Of a stretch of DNA of 7,572 nucleotides, positions 1 through 6,074 are shown in pieces (within the stretch, counting starts at the first letter, position 1; each line of letters opens with the position of its first letter). Where the stretch lies: contig VAYG01000122.1 in assembly GCA_005885015.1 (NCBI GenBank), forward strand, positions 1-7,572, written 5' to 3'. The notes beneath the pieces were generated by a model that saw nothing but the letters and a program-made list of their open reading frames with translations, was not told where the DNA came from and ran no database searches. This DNA is from Actinomycetota bacterium. Its GTDB lineage: Bacteria > Actinomycetota > UBA4738. The position numbers and the translations under genes are program-made.

Positions 1-1140
1 ACCGCCGTGGCGGTGGCCGGAGCGCTGATCCTGGGCCTGATCGTGTTCCGCGCGGCGTGGCGAAAGGTCGTTGCCGCCGTGGTCGTGGCCACGCTGGCGG
101 TGGGGTTGAGCGAGACGATCGCCTGGCGGACCTACGACTCCCAGGCGCTGCTCACCCCGAGCTTCTCCGGCTCCCTGGCGCTGGCGCCGAAGCTGATCGG
201 CCCGGCCCAGACCGCCATCGACCGGCTGGACGATGTTCGCGCCGAGCTGTCCCGAGTGGTCACGGGTGCCATCGGCGTCTACACGTCGATCCAGGACGTG
301 CCTCAGCCGGGCGTGGAGGAGATCAGGGTGCTGCACATCTCCGACATCCACCTGTCGCCCCTCGGCGTGAGCTTCGCCCAGGAGGTCGCCCGGTCCTTCG
401 ACGTGGACTTCGTGCTCGACACGGGTGACCTGACCAGCTTCGGCACGCCCGTGGAGAACTCGCTGGTCCTTTCCCAGGTCGCCTCGTTCCGGATCCCCTA
501 CGTCTATGTGCGGGGAAACCACGACTCGCTCGCCTTGCAGGCCGACATGGAGCGGATCCCGGGCGTGGTGGTGCTGGACGGCAGGACCAAGCGGGTCGAC
601 GGGCTCACCGTCTACGGACTGGGTGATCCCGTGTTCACCCCGAACAAGCTGGCCGCGGTGGACGACGCGCGGATCGCGGAACAGGTCCGAGCCGTGGGCC
701 CGCGCATCCTCGCCCAGGTGTCGGTGCTCTCGCGGCCACCCGACATCGTCGCCGTGCACGATGACCGGATGGCCGAGGCGGCTGCCGGATACGTCCCGCT
801 CGTGGTCTCGGGCCACTTCCACCAGCCCGGTGCCCGCGTGGAGAACGGGACGTTGTTCCTCCGGGTGGGCTCCACGGGCGGGGCCGGGGCGAACGTGTTC
901 ACCGAGGCCGGAGGGGTCCCCCTGTCCGCCGAGGTCCTGTACTTCTCCAGGACCTCCCCGCCGCAGCTGGTGGCCTACGACCAGATCGATCAGTCTCCAG
1001 TGTCGGGGAGCCTGACCGTCCGGAGACACCTGGTCGAGCAGGAGTTCGGGGAGCTCGTCCCAACCCCTCCGTCGCCATCGCCATCCCCCACCCCCTCACC
1101 GACCGGGTCGCTCACACCCACGTTCACTCCGACCATGTAG
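1..1140 (+). CDS. Membrane-anchored calcineurin-like metallophosphoesterase (5' partial)
   Basis: Predicted metal-dependent phosphoesterase; the substrate cannot be told from sequence. The frame is open to base 1. The first start codon is GTG at 7, but it falls inside a hydrophobic stretch, so the true N-terminus is probably outside the window. Numbering from that GTG, the calcineurin-like motifs appear in order: D113-x-H115 (HISDIHLS), G140-D141 (DTGD), G170-N-H172-D173 (RGNHD), H251 (VAVHDD) and G269-H-F-H272. Together they form a complete dinuclear metal site. Residues 1-14 and about 21-38 are hydrophobic and separated by the basic RAAWRK. By the positive-inside rule the catalytic domain should lie outside the membrane. 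Residues 351-377 (bases 1057-1137) are a Pro/Ser/Thr-rich low-complexity tail, common on actinobacterial exported proteins. It ends 18 bp from the convergent mshC stop. The family call is firm; localisation is inferred. Confidence 0.88.
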   Translation, partial: TAVAVAGALILGLIVFRAAWRKVVAAVVVATLAVGLSETIAWRTYDSQALLTPSFSGSLALAPKLIGPAQTAIDRLDDVRAELSRVVTGAIGVYTSIQDVPQPGVEEIRVLHISDIHLSPLGVSFAQEVARSFDVDFVLDTGDLTSFGTPVENSLVLSQVASFRIPYVYVRGNHDSLALQADMERIPGVVVLDGRTKRVDGLTVYGLGDPVFTPNKLAAVDDARIAEQVRAVGPRILAQVSVLSRPPDIVAVHDDRMAEAAAGYVPLVVSGHFHQPGARVENGTLFLRVGSTGGAGANVFTEAGGVPLSAEVLYFSRTSPPQLVAYDQIDQSPVSGSLTVRRHLVEQEFGELVPTPPSPSPSPTPSPTGSLTPTFTPTM

Positions 1141-1163
1141 GGAGTTGGCGCGCCGCCCCTACG
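1136..1163. terminator. Candidate bidirectional terminator between phosphoesterase and mshC
   Basis: GTAGGG (1137-1142) and CCCTAC (1157-1162) form a 6-bp inverted repeat. The 14-base interval contains the palindrome GGCGCGCC (1147-1154). Both TAG stop codons of the convergent genes (1138-1140 plus, 1161-1159 minus) sit in the arms. There is no T-tract, which is usual in GC-rich actinobacteria. The stem is short, so termination is inferred only from the structure and the convergent context. Confidence 0.35.
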
Positions 1164-2271
1164 GGTCCAGCCCGAGCAGCGCTCGGCCCTCTTCCCACAG
1201 CGCCTTTCCCTTCGAGTCGCCGGCCAACGCCGCCCGGTCGAGGACCCGAAGAGCCTCGGGGGTATCGAGGTCCTCGTCGAGCGCCCGGTAGAAGTCGTCC
1301 CGATCGTCGGGTCCCCGGCCGGGCTGGGAGAAGGGCTCGGCGAGCTCCCCCTCGTCGAAGCCCCAGTCCTGGCGATAGTGCCGGCGGAGGATGAACTCTC
1401 GCAGCCGCAAGGGATGGTGTCGCTGGATCACGTCGTCGACGAAAGCCAGGTTGCCCAGGGACTTGCTCATCTTCTCCCCGGCCATATACACGGTCCCCGT
1501 GTGCACCCAGTGCCGCACGAACGGCCTCGGGCCCGGCACGCCTTCTGCCTGGGCCAGCTCGGACTCGTGGTGCGGGAAGATCAGGTCCGAGCCCCCGCCG
1601 TGGACGTCGACGGGCTGCCCCAGCAGGCGGCGGGACATCGTGGAGCATTCGATATGCCAGCCCGGCCGTCCTCGCCCCCACGGGCTCTCCCACCACGGCT
1701 CTCCCGGCTGCCAGGCCTGCCACAGGACGAAATCGAGCGCATCGCCCTTGTGCGGATCCTCGGGATGACCGCCCCGTTCCGCGGCGAGCTTCAGCATCTC
1801 GTCCCGGCCGACGCCGGACAGCCTGCCGTAGCCGGGGTCGGTGGCGACGCTGAAGTAGACCGTGCCCGTGCGCTCGTAGGCGTGCCCGGCGTCGAGGAGG
1901 GCCTCCACCTCCTCGACCATATGCGGGACGAACTCGGTGGCGCGGGGCGAATGGTTGGGAGGCGCCACCCGGAGGGCCCGCATGGCCCGTTCGTAGGAAG
2001 CCACCTCCCGCCGCGCCAGCTCCTGGAAGTCGACCCCTCGTTCCCTGGACACGCGCAGGATGTCGTCGTCGACGTCAGTGATGTTCTGGGCGTGCACGAC
2101 CTCGGCGCCCAGGTGACGGAGGTACCGGACCAGGACGTCGAAGTGGACGTAGGTGAACGCGTGCCCCAGGTGGGCGGAGTCGTACGGGGTGATCCCGCAC
2201 ACGTACACCGACATCCGAGGCTCGAGCGTGACCTGGCGAAGCCCTTGCGAAGCACGGTCGTACAGGCGCAC
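1159..2271 (-). CDS. mshC: MshC-type L-cysteine:GlcN-Ins ligase (mycothiol biosynthesis)
   Basis: A 370-residue CysRS-like ligase, best read as MshC. MshC activates cysteine with ATP and joins it to glucosaminyl-inositol in mycothiol synthesis in the cytoplasm. From GTG 2271: YVCGITPYD (23-31), the HIGH-type HLGHA (34-38), NITDVDDD (63-70), GRPGWHIEC (201-209), GGGSDLIFPHHE (225-236) and the KMSKS loop (267-271). C25, C209 and H234 match the zinc ligands, with the C-to-H spacing of 25 known from MshC. GITPYD, HLGHA, GGGSD and MSKSLGNLAFV are MshC-like; tRNA synthetases usually have GPTVYD, HIGNA and GGGID. There is no anticodon-binding domain after the catalytic core, also as in MshC. The region after the KMSKS loop looks about 10-15 residues shorter than usual. 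GTG 2271 is the only start codon near the expected N-terminus. It lacks a Shine-Dalgarno sequence and may be leaderless. A small CysRS-like paralogue is the alternative. Confidence 0.85.
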   Translation of the reverse strand: MRLYDRASQGLRQVTLEPRMSVYVCGITPYDSAHLGHAFTYVHFDVLVRYLRHLGAEVVHAQNITDVDDDILRVSRERGVDFQELARREVASYERAMRALRVAPPNHSPRATEFVPHMVEEVEALLDAGHAYERTGTVYFSVATDPGYGRLSGVGRDEMLKLAAERGGHPEDPHKGDALDFVLWQAWQPGEPWWESPWGRGRPGWHIECSTMSRRLLGQPVDVHGGGSDLIFPHHESELAQAEGVPGPRPFVRHWVHTGTVYMAGEKMSKSLGNLAFVDDVIQRHHPLRLREFILRRHYRQDWGFDEGELAEPFSQPGRGPDDRDDFYRALDEDLDTPEALRVLDRAALAGDSKGKALWEEGRALLGLDP

Positions 2272-2279
2272 GAGTGGTG

Positions 2280-2307
2280 AGGATACGCGGAGATCGCGTG
2301 GGGCAAG
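2280..2307 (-). promoter_or_regulatory. Candidate leaderless promoter of mshC
   Basis: Read on the minus strand, TATCCT (2285-2280) is a good -10 element that ends 8 bases before GTG 2271. Transcription would then start at or next to the start codon. CTTGCC (2307-2302) lies 16 bases upstream and weakly resembles a -35 box. The GTG has no Shine-Dalgarno sequence, which agrees with a leaderless transcript, a common arrangement in actinobacteria. The divergent hydrolase starts at 2317, so both genes share this 45-bp gap. Confidence 0.45.
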
Positions 2308-2316
2308 ATTGAGCGT

Positions 2317-2967
2317 GTGCGGAGCCGGACGAGAGACGTCGAGGTGCCCGCCGGCGAGGTTCGGCTCCCCGGCGACCTGACCATCCCCGATGCACCGAAG
2401 GGCGCGGTTGTCTTCGCCCACGGCAGCGGGAGCAGCCGGCTCTCGCCGCGGAACCGGAGGGTCGCCGGGACGATCGTCGAGGCCGGCCTGTCCACCCTGT
2501 TGTTCGATCTGCTCACTCCTCGCGAGGCGGCCGATCGGTCCAAGGTCTTCGACATCGAGCTCCTGGCCGGGCGGCTCCTCGCCGCGACGCGCTGGCTGCG
2601 CCACGAGCCGGAGGTAGGCGTGATGCCCGTCGGGTACTTCGGGGCGAGCACGGGAGCGGCGGCGGCCCTGTGGGCCGCCGCCGAGCCTGACTCCCGGGTG
2701 GCGGCGATCGTTTCGCGAGGGGGTCGTCCCGACCTCGCGGGGGACCGGCTCGAGCTGGTCACCGCGCCAACGCTCCTGATCGTAGGAGGCGAGGACGCCA
2801 CCGTGCTGGAGCTGAACCGCCAGGCCTTGTCGCGCCTCGCCGGCGAGAAGGACGTCATCGTCGTGCCGGGCGCCGGGCACCTGTTCGAGGAGCCCGGGGC
2901 GCTGGAGGTCGTCTCGCACTGGGCCACCGGCTGGTTCGTCGGACATCTGACGGGAGTGGCGACGTGA
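2317..2967 (+). CDS. Alpha/beta hydrolase, dienelactone-hydrolase-like
   Basis: A 216-residue soluble alpha/beta hydrolase with no signal peptide or membrane segment, so cytoplasmic. After a short beta-rich N-terminus, AVVFAHGSGSSR (30-41) gives the oxyanion-hole HG motif. GYFGASTGAAAALW carries the nucleophile elbow G109-A-S111-T-G113. LLIVGGEDATVL holds the acidic residue D160, and VPGAGHLFEEPG holds H188. S111/D160/H188 is thus a complete catalytic triad in the expected order. The protein resembles small COG0412/COG1073-type hydrolases, some of which are found beside or fused to phosphoribosyltransferases; the substrate is unknown. The start is GTG 2317, without a clear ribosome binding site. 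GTG 2344 is an alternative that would remove nine residues. It diverges from mshC and lies 48 bp before pncA, so co-transcription with pncA is likely but not proven. Confidence 0.82.
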   Translation: MRSRTRDVEVPAGEVRLPGDLTIPDAPKGAVVFAHGSGSSRLSPRNRRVAGTIVEAGLSTLLFDLLTPREAADRSKVFDIELLAGRLLAATRWLRHEPEVGVMPVGYFGASTGAAAALWAAAEPDSRVAAIVSRGGRPDLAGDRLELVTAPTLLIVGGEDATVLELNRQALSRLAGEKDVIVVPGAGHLFEEPGALEVVSHWATGWFVGHLTGVAT

Positions 2968-3004
2968 AGCGAACCCCCACCCCGAGGCAGGATCTGGAAC
3001 GAGG

Positions 3005-3010
3005 GAAGGA
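3005..3010 (+). promoter_or_regulatory. Ribosome binding site of pncA
   Basis: GAAGGA, within a longer purine run (GAGGGAAGGA, 3001-3010), lies 5 bases before ATG 3016. It is the clearest Shine-Dalgarno sequence on the plus strand of this window and fixes the pncA start. Confidence 0.7.
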
Positions 3011-3015
3011 CCGAC

Positions 3016-3600
3016 ATGGCCGACTATGACCCCCGGGTCGCCTTGATCGTCACCGACGTGCAGAACGACTTTGCCGACCCGAAGGGAAGCCTGTACGTGA
3101 ATGGCGGCGAGGAGGTCGTGGCCGTGGCGAACGGGGAGGTCGGACGGGCCCTCGGCGCCGGGGCCATGGTCGTGTACACGCAGGACTGGCACCCGGAGAC
3201 CACGCCCCATTTCCAGAAGGATGGAGGGATCTGGCCGGTTCACTGCGTCATGGGCACGTGGGGAGCGGAGTTCCATCCCGAGCTCCAGGTGGCCGGGCAG
3301 GTCGTCCGCAAGGGGAGCGGCGGAGAAGATGGCTATTCGGGGTTCACCGTTCGAGATCCGACCACGGGGGACGAGCAGGGCACGGCGCTCGAGCCGGCGC
3401 TGCGGGCGCGGGGAGTCGAACGCGTGGTGCTGCTCGGCCTGGCCACGGACTATTGCGTGAGGGCCACGGCGCTCGACGCGACGGCGAAGGGATTCGCGGC
3501 CACGGTCATCCGGGAGGGGTGCCGGGCCGTCGACCTTGAGCCAGGCGACGGTGACCGGGCGCTGGATGAGCTCGAACGGGCGGGAGTCCGGATCGAATAG
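3016..3600 (+). CDS. pncA: Nicotinamidase (isochorismatase family)
   Basis: A 194-residue cysteine hydrolase of the PncA type, which converts nicotinamide to nicotinate and ammonia in cytoplasmic NAD salvage. The catalytic triad is visible: D14 (IVTDVQNDF), K99 (VVRKGSGGEDGYSGF) and C147 (GLATDYCV). Metal ligands are D57 and H59 (TQDWHP) with H65 and H76 (PHF, WPVHC), as in mycobacterial PncA. The WPVHCVMGTWGAEFHP stretch and the YSGF motif separate true nicotinamidases from other isochorismatase-fold enzymes. Length is normal for the family. ATG 3016 follows a good ribosome binding site. The gene sits between the hydrolase (48 bp upstream) and the capA-like gene (30 bp downstream) on the same strand. 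No pncB partner is present here. The same enzyme could also process pyrazinamide, as known for the family. Confidence 0.93.
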   Translation: MADYDPRVALIVTDVQNDFADPKGSLYVNGGEEVVAVANGEVGRALGAGAMVVYTQDWHPETTPHFQKDGGIWPVHCVMGTWGAEFHPELQVAGQVVRKGSGGEDGYSGFTVRDPTTGDEQGTALEPALRARGVERVVLLGLATDYCVRATALDATAKGFAATVIREGCRAVDLEPGDGDRALDELERAGVRIE

Positions 3601-3630
3601 CAGGGAGCCAAGGGAGCGGGGCCCGGCAGG

Positions 3631-4563
3631 ATGAGCGTCACGGTGGCCCTGGCAGGGGACACCATGCTGGGGAGGGGCGTCGCGGAGCGCCTCGCGACGG
3701 CTTCCCCCGAGTCACTGGTCCACCCCGCCGTGGCCGAGCTGACCCGAGCGGCGGACCTATTCGTGTTGAACCTGGAATGCTGCATCTCCGCGCGAGGCGA
3801 CCCTTGGGCCCGGCCCGGCAAGCCCTTTTTCTTCCGCGCTCCCCCGGCGGCCGTCGAGACGCTGGTCCATCTGGGCGTGGACTGCGTCACCCTCGCCAAC
3901 AACCATGCGCTCGATTTCGGGGAAGAGGCGCTTCTCGACACCTTCCGGCATCTCGAGGCCGCGGGGATCGCCTGGGTGGGAGCGGGACCCGCGTCGGATC
4001 GGGCCAGACAGCCGGCGATCCTCCAGGCCAATGGATGGCGCCTGGCCCTGGTGGGGATCACGGATCACCCCGAAGACTTCGCCGCTGGCCCGGATCGTCC
4101 AGGCGTGGCGTACGCGGATCTGTCCCGGGAAACGGCCCCATGGGTCAGGTCGGCGATCGAGGAGGCCTCCGCCTCGGCAGACGCAGTCCTGGTGGCCCCT
4201 CACTGGGGGCCGAACATGACGGCCGCCCCGGTGCCGCACGTGCGCCGGGCCGCGGCCGAGCTCCTCGACTCCGGGGCGACCCTGGTCGCCGGACACTCCG
4301 CGCACGTCTTCCACGGAGTGGCAGGGCGGGTCCCCGTCGACCCGCTGATGCGCAACGACCTGGGGCTGCTGTTCCTGGTCATGTTCGACGAGCAAGGTCC
4401 GGTGCGCGTCGAGGCCGTTCCCCTTCGGTTGCAGTTCTGCTTCACCCGGCCGGCCGAGGGCGAGGAAGCTGACTGGATCCGGGGGCGGTTCCGCGAGGCG
4501 TGCGCGGCCTTGGGGAGCGAGGTGACGGAGGTCTCGGGCCGGCTGGTCGTGCCGCTCCGGTGA
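3631..4563 (+). CDS. CapA-family metallophosphatase (poly-gamma-glutamate capsule-like)
   Basis: A 310-residue protein of the PGA_cap / CapA family, with a metallophosphatase-like fold related to calcineurin-type enzymes. Motifs: AGDTMLGRG (8-16, D10), LNLECC (46-51, N47 and E49), LANNHALDFG (88-97, N91 and H92), APHWGPN (189-195) and AGHSAHVFHG (220-229). It has no signal peptide or membrane segment, unlike classical Bacillus CapA, so it is probably cytoplasmic and not a capsule ligase component. After VFHGVAGRV (226-234) the sequence runs straight into PVDPLMRNDLGLLFLV. Relatives usually have a segment like LYDLGDFxDDY at this point, so about 11 residues seem to be missing. ATG 3631 is preceded by AGGGAG (3611-3616) at a long 14-base spacing; GTG 3643 is a possible alternative start. 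It is the last gene of the plus-strand cluster. The family is clear but the physiological role is not known. Confidence 0.85.
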   Translation: MSVTVALAGDTMLGRGVAERLATASPESLVHPAVAELTRAADLFVLNLECCISARGDPWARPGKPFFFRAPPAAVETLVHLGVDCVTLANNHALDFGEEALLDTFRHLEAAGIAWVGAGPASDRARQPAILQANGWRLALVGITDHPEDFAAGPDRPGVAYADLSRETAPWVRSAIEEASASADAVLVAPHWGPNMTAAPVPHVRRAAAELLDSGATLVAGHSAHVFHGVAGRVPVDPLMRNDLGLLFLVMFDEQGPVRVEAVPLRLQFCFTRPAEGEEADWIRGRFREACAALGSEVTEVSGRLVVPLR

Positions 4564-4724
4564 TTCGCAGATCCGCCCGGTGGCAGGGAGGCGACATCCA
4601 CGCTCGGCTTGAGGCATGCTGAACGGCGGAACGTGTCGACCACCATGTACGCGCTGCGAACGAGTCCGGGCATCTCCATCCCGCCCGGTTCGCAGGCGGA
4701 TCAGGTGATCGCGGGCGTCTCGGG
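4564..4724. other. Convergent intergenic gap with short repeats, no gene seen
   Basis: 161 bp between the stops of the capA-like gene and the CBS gene. No convincing coding frame is visible. TTCGCAG occurs at 4564-4570 and 4689-4695, and CCGCCCGG at 4573-4580 and 4681-4688, in swapped order. GATCCGCC (4570-4577) is the inverted partner of GGCGGATC (4695-4702). Near its right side, ATCCCGCC (4678-4685) and GGCGGAT (4695-4701) can form a local hairpin with one bulged C, which could serve as terminator for either gene. Confidence 0.4.
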
Positions 4725-5117
4725 TCAGGCTTCGGTTTCCTCGGCCTGGTCGGCGAGGGCCTCGGACAGGTCCCGCATGGACACCATCCCCACGATCGAA
4801 CCGCCCTCCTTCACGGGCAGGTGCCGGAACGCCTTGGCCAGCATCAGCTCGAGCGCCTCCTGCACGGAGACCGAAGGCTCGATGGTGGTCGGATCCCGGG
4901 TCATCCAGTGCGAGACCTGATGGCCCGGCGCGTCAAAGTGTTGCGACAGGGCGCGGACGATGTCCCGCTCGGTGAAGATGCCGATGAGCTTCGATCCCTC
5001 CAGGACCAGCGCGGACCCGACGTGACGTTCTCCCATGACCGTCGCGGCCTCGGCCACGGTCGCGGAAGGTCCGACGCTGATGAGCTTGGTCGTCATGACT
5101 TGCCCGACGGTGGTCAT
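4725..5117 (-). CDS. Tandem CBS-domain protein
   Basis: A 130-residue protein that consists almost entirely of two CBS domains, a Bateman module. Such modules bind adenine nucleotides or related ligands and usually regulate a partner. CBS1 spans about residues 7-57, from VMTTKLISVGPSATVAEAA to GIFTERDIVRA; T49 and D52 in TERD are typical nucleotide-contacting positions. CBS2 spans about 71-122, from WMTRDPTTIEPSVSVQEA to GMVSMRDLSEAL, with S113 and D116 in the matching places. There is no membrane segment, DNA-binding domain or enzyme domain, so it is a stand-alone cytoplasmic sensor of unknown partner. ATG 5117 places the first CBS motif at the very N-terminus, as usual for this class. AGGAG (5137-5133) lies 15 bases upstream, too far for an ideal ribosome binding site. 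It diverges from mutY across a 60-bp gap; no functional link is evident. Confidence 0.88.
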   Translation of the reverse strand: MTTVGQVMTTKLISVGPSATVAEAATVMGERHVGSALVLEGSKLIGIFTERDIVRALSQHFDAPGHQVSHWMTRDPTTIEPSVSVQEALELMLAKAFRHLPVKEGGSIVGMVSMRDLSEALADQAEETEA

Positions 5118-5177
5118 CGCCGCAAGAGCGTACTCCTGCGGGATACTCGCCGCCTCCCGTTTCCGCCTCACCGGACA
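5118..5177. promoter_or_regulatory. Shared divergent promoter region of CBS gene and mutY
   Basis: This 60-bp gap must hold the promoters of both divergent genes unless they start inside each other. Candidate -10 elements are GATACT (5142-5147) on the plus strand for mutY and TACGCT (5132-5127) on the minus strand for the CBS gene. Neither has a convincing -35 partner, so the individual sites are weak. Confidence 0.3.
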
Positions 5178-6032
5178 GTGCTCGACTGGTTCGCCGGCAA
5201 GGAGCTGGCCTATCCGTGGCGCCGATCCGCCTCGGATCCGTACCGCGTGCTGGTGAGCGAGGTGATGCTGCAGCAGACGCAGGCGGTCAGGGTCGCCAAC
5301 GTGTTCGAGCGGTTCTTCGAACGGTTTCCCGATGTGGCCTCGTTGGGGGCGGCCACGCCGGGGGAGGTGGTGCGAGCGTGGTCGGGCCTGGGGTACAACC
5401 GGCGGGCGCTGGCCCTGTGGCGGTGCGCGCGCCGGATCCTCGTGGAACATGGTGGAGCCGTGCCCGACGATCCGGAGGGGTTGATGGGGCTCCCGGGCAT
5501 CGGCCCGTACACCGCCGCGGCGGTGGCGTCGATCGCCTACGGCCAGCCGGTGCCCACGGTGGACACGAACGTGCGGCGAGTGGTGGCCCGGGCCGTCCTC
5601 GGAGCCGAACCCCGCGAGGTCGCTCCGCGGGTCCTCCTTGGGGCTGCCCGGGCGTGGATGCCACTCCGGCAGCCGGGGACCTGGAACCAGGCGCTGATGG
5701 ACTTGGGGCGGGAGGTGTGCCGGCCCGTGCCGCGCTGTCCGTCCTGCCCCCTGGCCGGGCGCTGCGTCTTCCGGCGCTCCGGCCGCGCCCCGGCGCCGCC
5801 CCGAGCAAGCCAGGGCCGGTACGAGGGCTCCTTCCGGAAGCTCCGGGGAACGGTGGTGGAGGTGCTCCGGGCGGGCCGGCCCGTGACGATCGGGCGGCTC
5901 TGCCGTGCGACCGGCGAATCTCCGGATCGGGTCGCCGCCGCCGTGCGGGCGCTGGCGGCGGACGGCCTGGTGAGGGCCGGACGCGCCGCGCTGGCGGGGA
6001 GGCCGAAGGGGCAGGCCCGGCTGGCGGACTGA
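5178..6032 (+). CDS. mutY: A/G-specific adenine DNA glycosylase, actinobacterial short form
   Basis: A 284-residue base-excision repair enzyme that removes adenine mispaired with 8-oxoguanine. From GTG 5178: PWRRSASDPYRVLVSEVMLQQTQ, with catalytic E28; the helix-hairpin-helix LMGLPGIGPYTAAA (102-115); and VDTNVRR with catalytic D129. The iron-sulfur cysteines are C181, C187, C190 and C196. Their spacing is C-x5-C-x2-C-x5-C, one residue shorter in the first loop than the usual C-x6-C-x2-C-x5-C. There is no NUDIX domain for 8-oxoG recognition. Instead residues from about 214 (YEGSFRKLRG onward) form a winged-helix-like tail with repeated VRALAADGLVRAGR-type helices, as seen in actinobacterial MutY. 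GTG 5178 fits the family N-terminus, although no ribosome binding site is visible. The frame stays open upstream, but that part overlaps the CBS gene and is not MutY-like. Confidence 0.9.
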   Translation: MLDWFAGKELAYPWRRSASDPYRVLVSEVMLQQTQAVRVANVFERFFERFPDVASLGAATPGEVVRAWSGLGYNRRALALWRCARRILVEHGGAVPDDPEGLMGLPGIGPYTAAAVASIAYGQPVPTVDTNVRRVVARAVLGAEPREVAPRVLLGAARAWMPLRQPGTWNQALMDLGREVCRPVPRCPSCPLAGRCVFRRSGRAPAPPRASQGRYEGSFRKLRGTVVEVLRAGRPVTIGRLCRATGESPDRVAAAVRALAADGLVRAGRAALAGRPKGQARLAD

Positions 6033-6051
6033 GCTGCCGCGGGCCTGCCCC
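6008..6051. terminator. Perfect 12-bp stem-loop, bidirectional terminator over mutY stop
   Basis: GGGGCAGGCCCG (6008-6019) and CGGGCCTGCCCC (6040-6051) are exact reverse complements separated by 20 bases. The mutY stop TGA (6030-6032) lies in the loop, and the left arm is coding sequence. The convergent propeller gene ends at 6075. There is no T-tract, but the stem is very stable and, being symmetric, could stop transcription from both sides. Confidence 0.65.
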
Positions 6052-6074
6052 CCGGTACTGCCTCCCCGTTCTGG

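Noticed and set aside
1159..2271. Annotation as cysteinyl-tRNA synthetase
   Set aside because: GITPYD, HLGHA and GGGSD signatures and the lack of a tRNA-binding C-terminal domain favour MshC.
1378..2280. 300-residue plus-strand open frame opposite mshC
   Set aside because: Its sequence is a reverse-strand shadow of mshC with no motif or ribosome binding site.
2272..3276. Upstream extension of the mshC frame on the minus strand (about 335 extra residues)
   Set aside because: It lies antisense to the hydrolase and the start of pncA, shows no recognisable domain, and the MshC motifs begin only after 2271. High GC content keeps the frame open.
2317..4563. Idea that hydrolase, pncA and capA-like genes form a new defence or biosynthetic system
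   Set aside because: Each belongs to a common housekeeping-type family, the spacing is ordinary, and no effector, nuclease or sensor partner is encoded with them.
3757..4617. 286-residue minus-strand open frame opposite the capA-like gene
   Set aside because: Low-complexity shadow; the plus strand carries conserved CapA motifs.
4821..5177. N-terminal extension of the mutY frame
   Set aside because: It is antisense to the CBS gene; MutY homology starts just after GTG 5178.
5118..5450. N-terminal extension of the CBS protein to 241 residues
   Set aside because: It runs antisense through mutY and is Arg/Pro-rich with no domain; the CBS domain starts right after ATG 5117.
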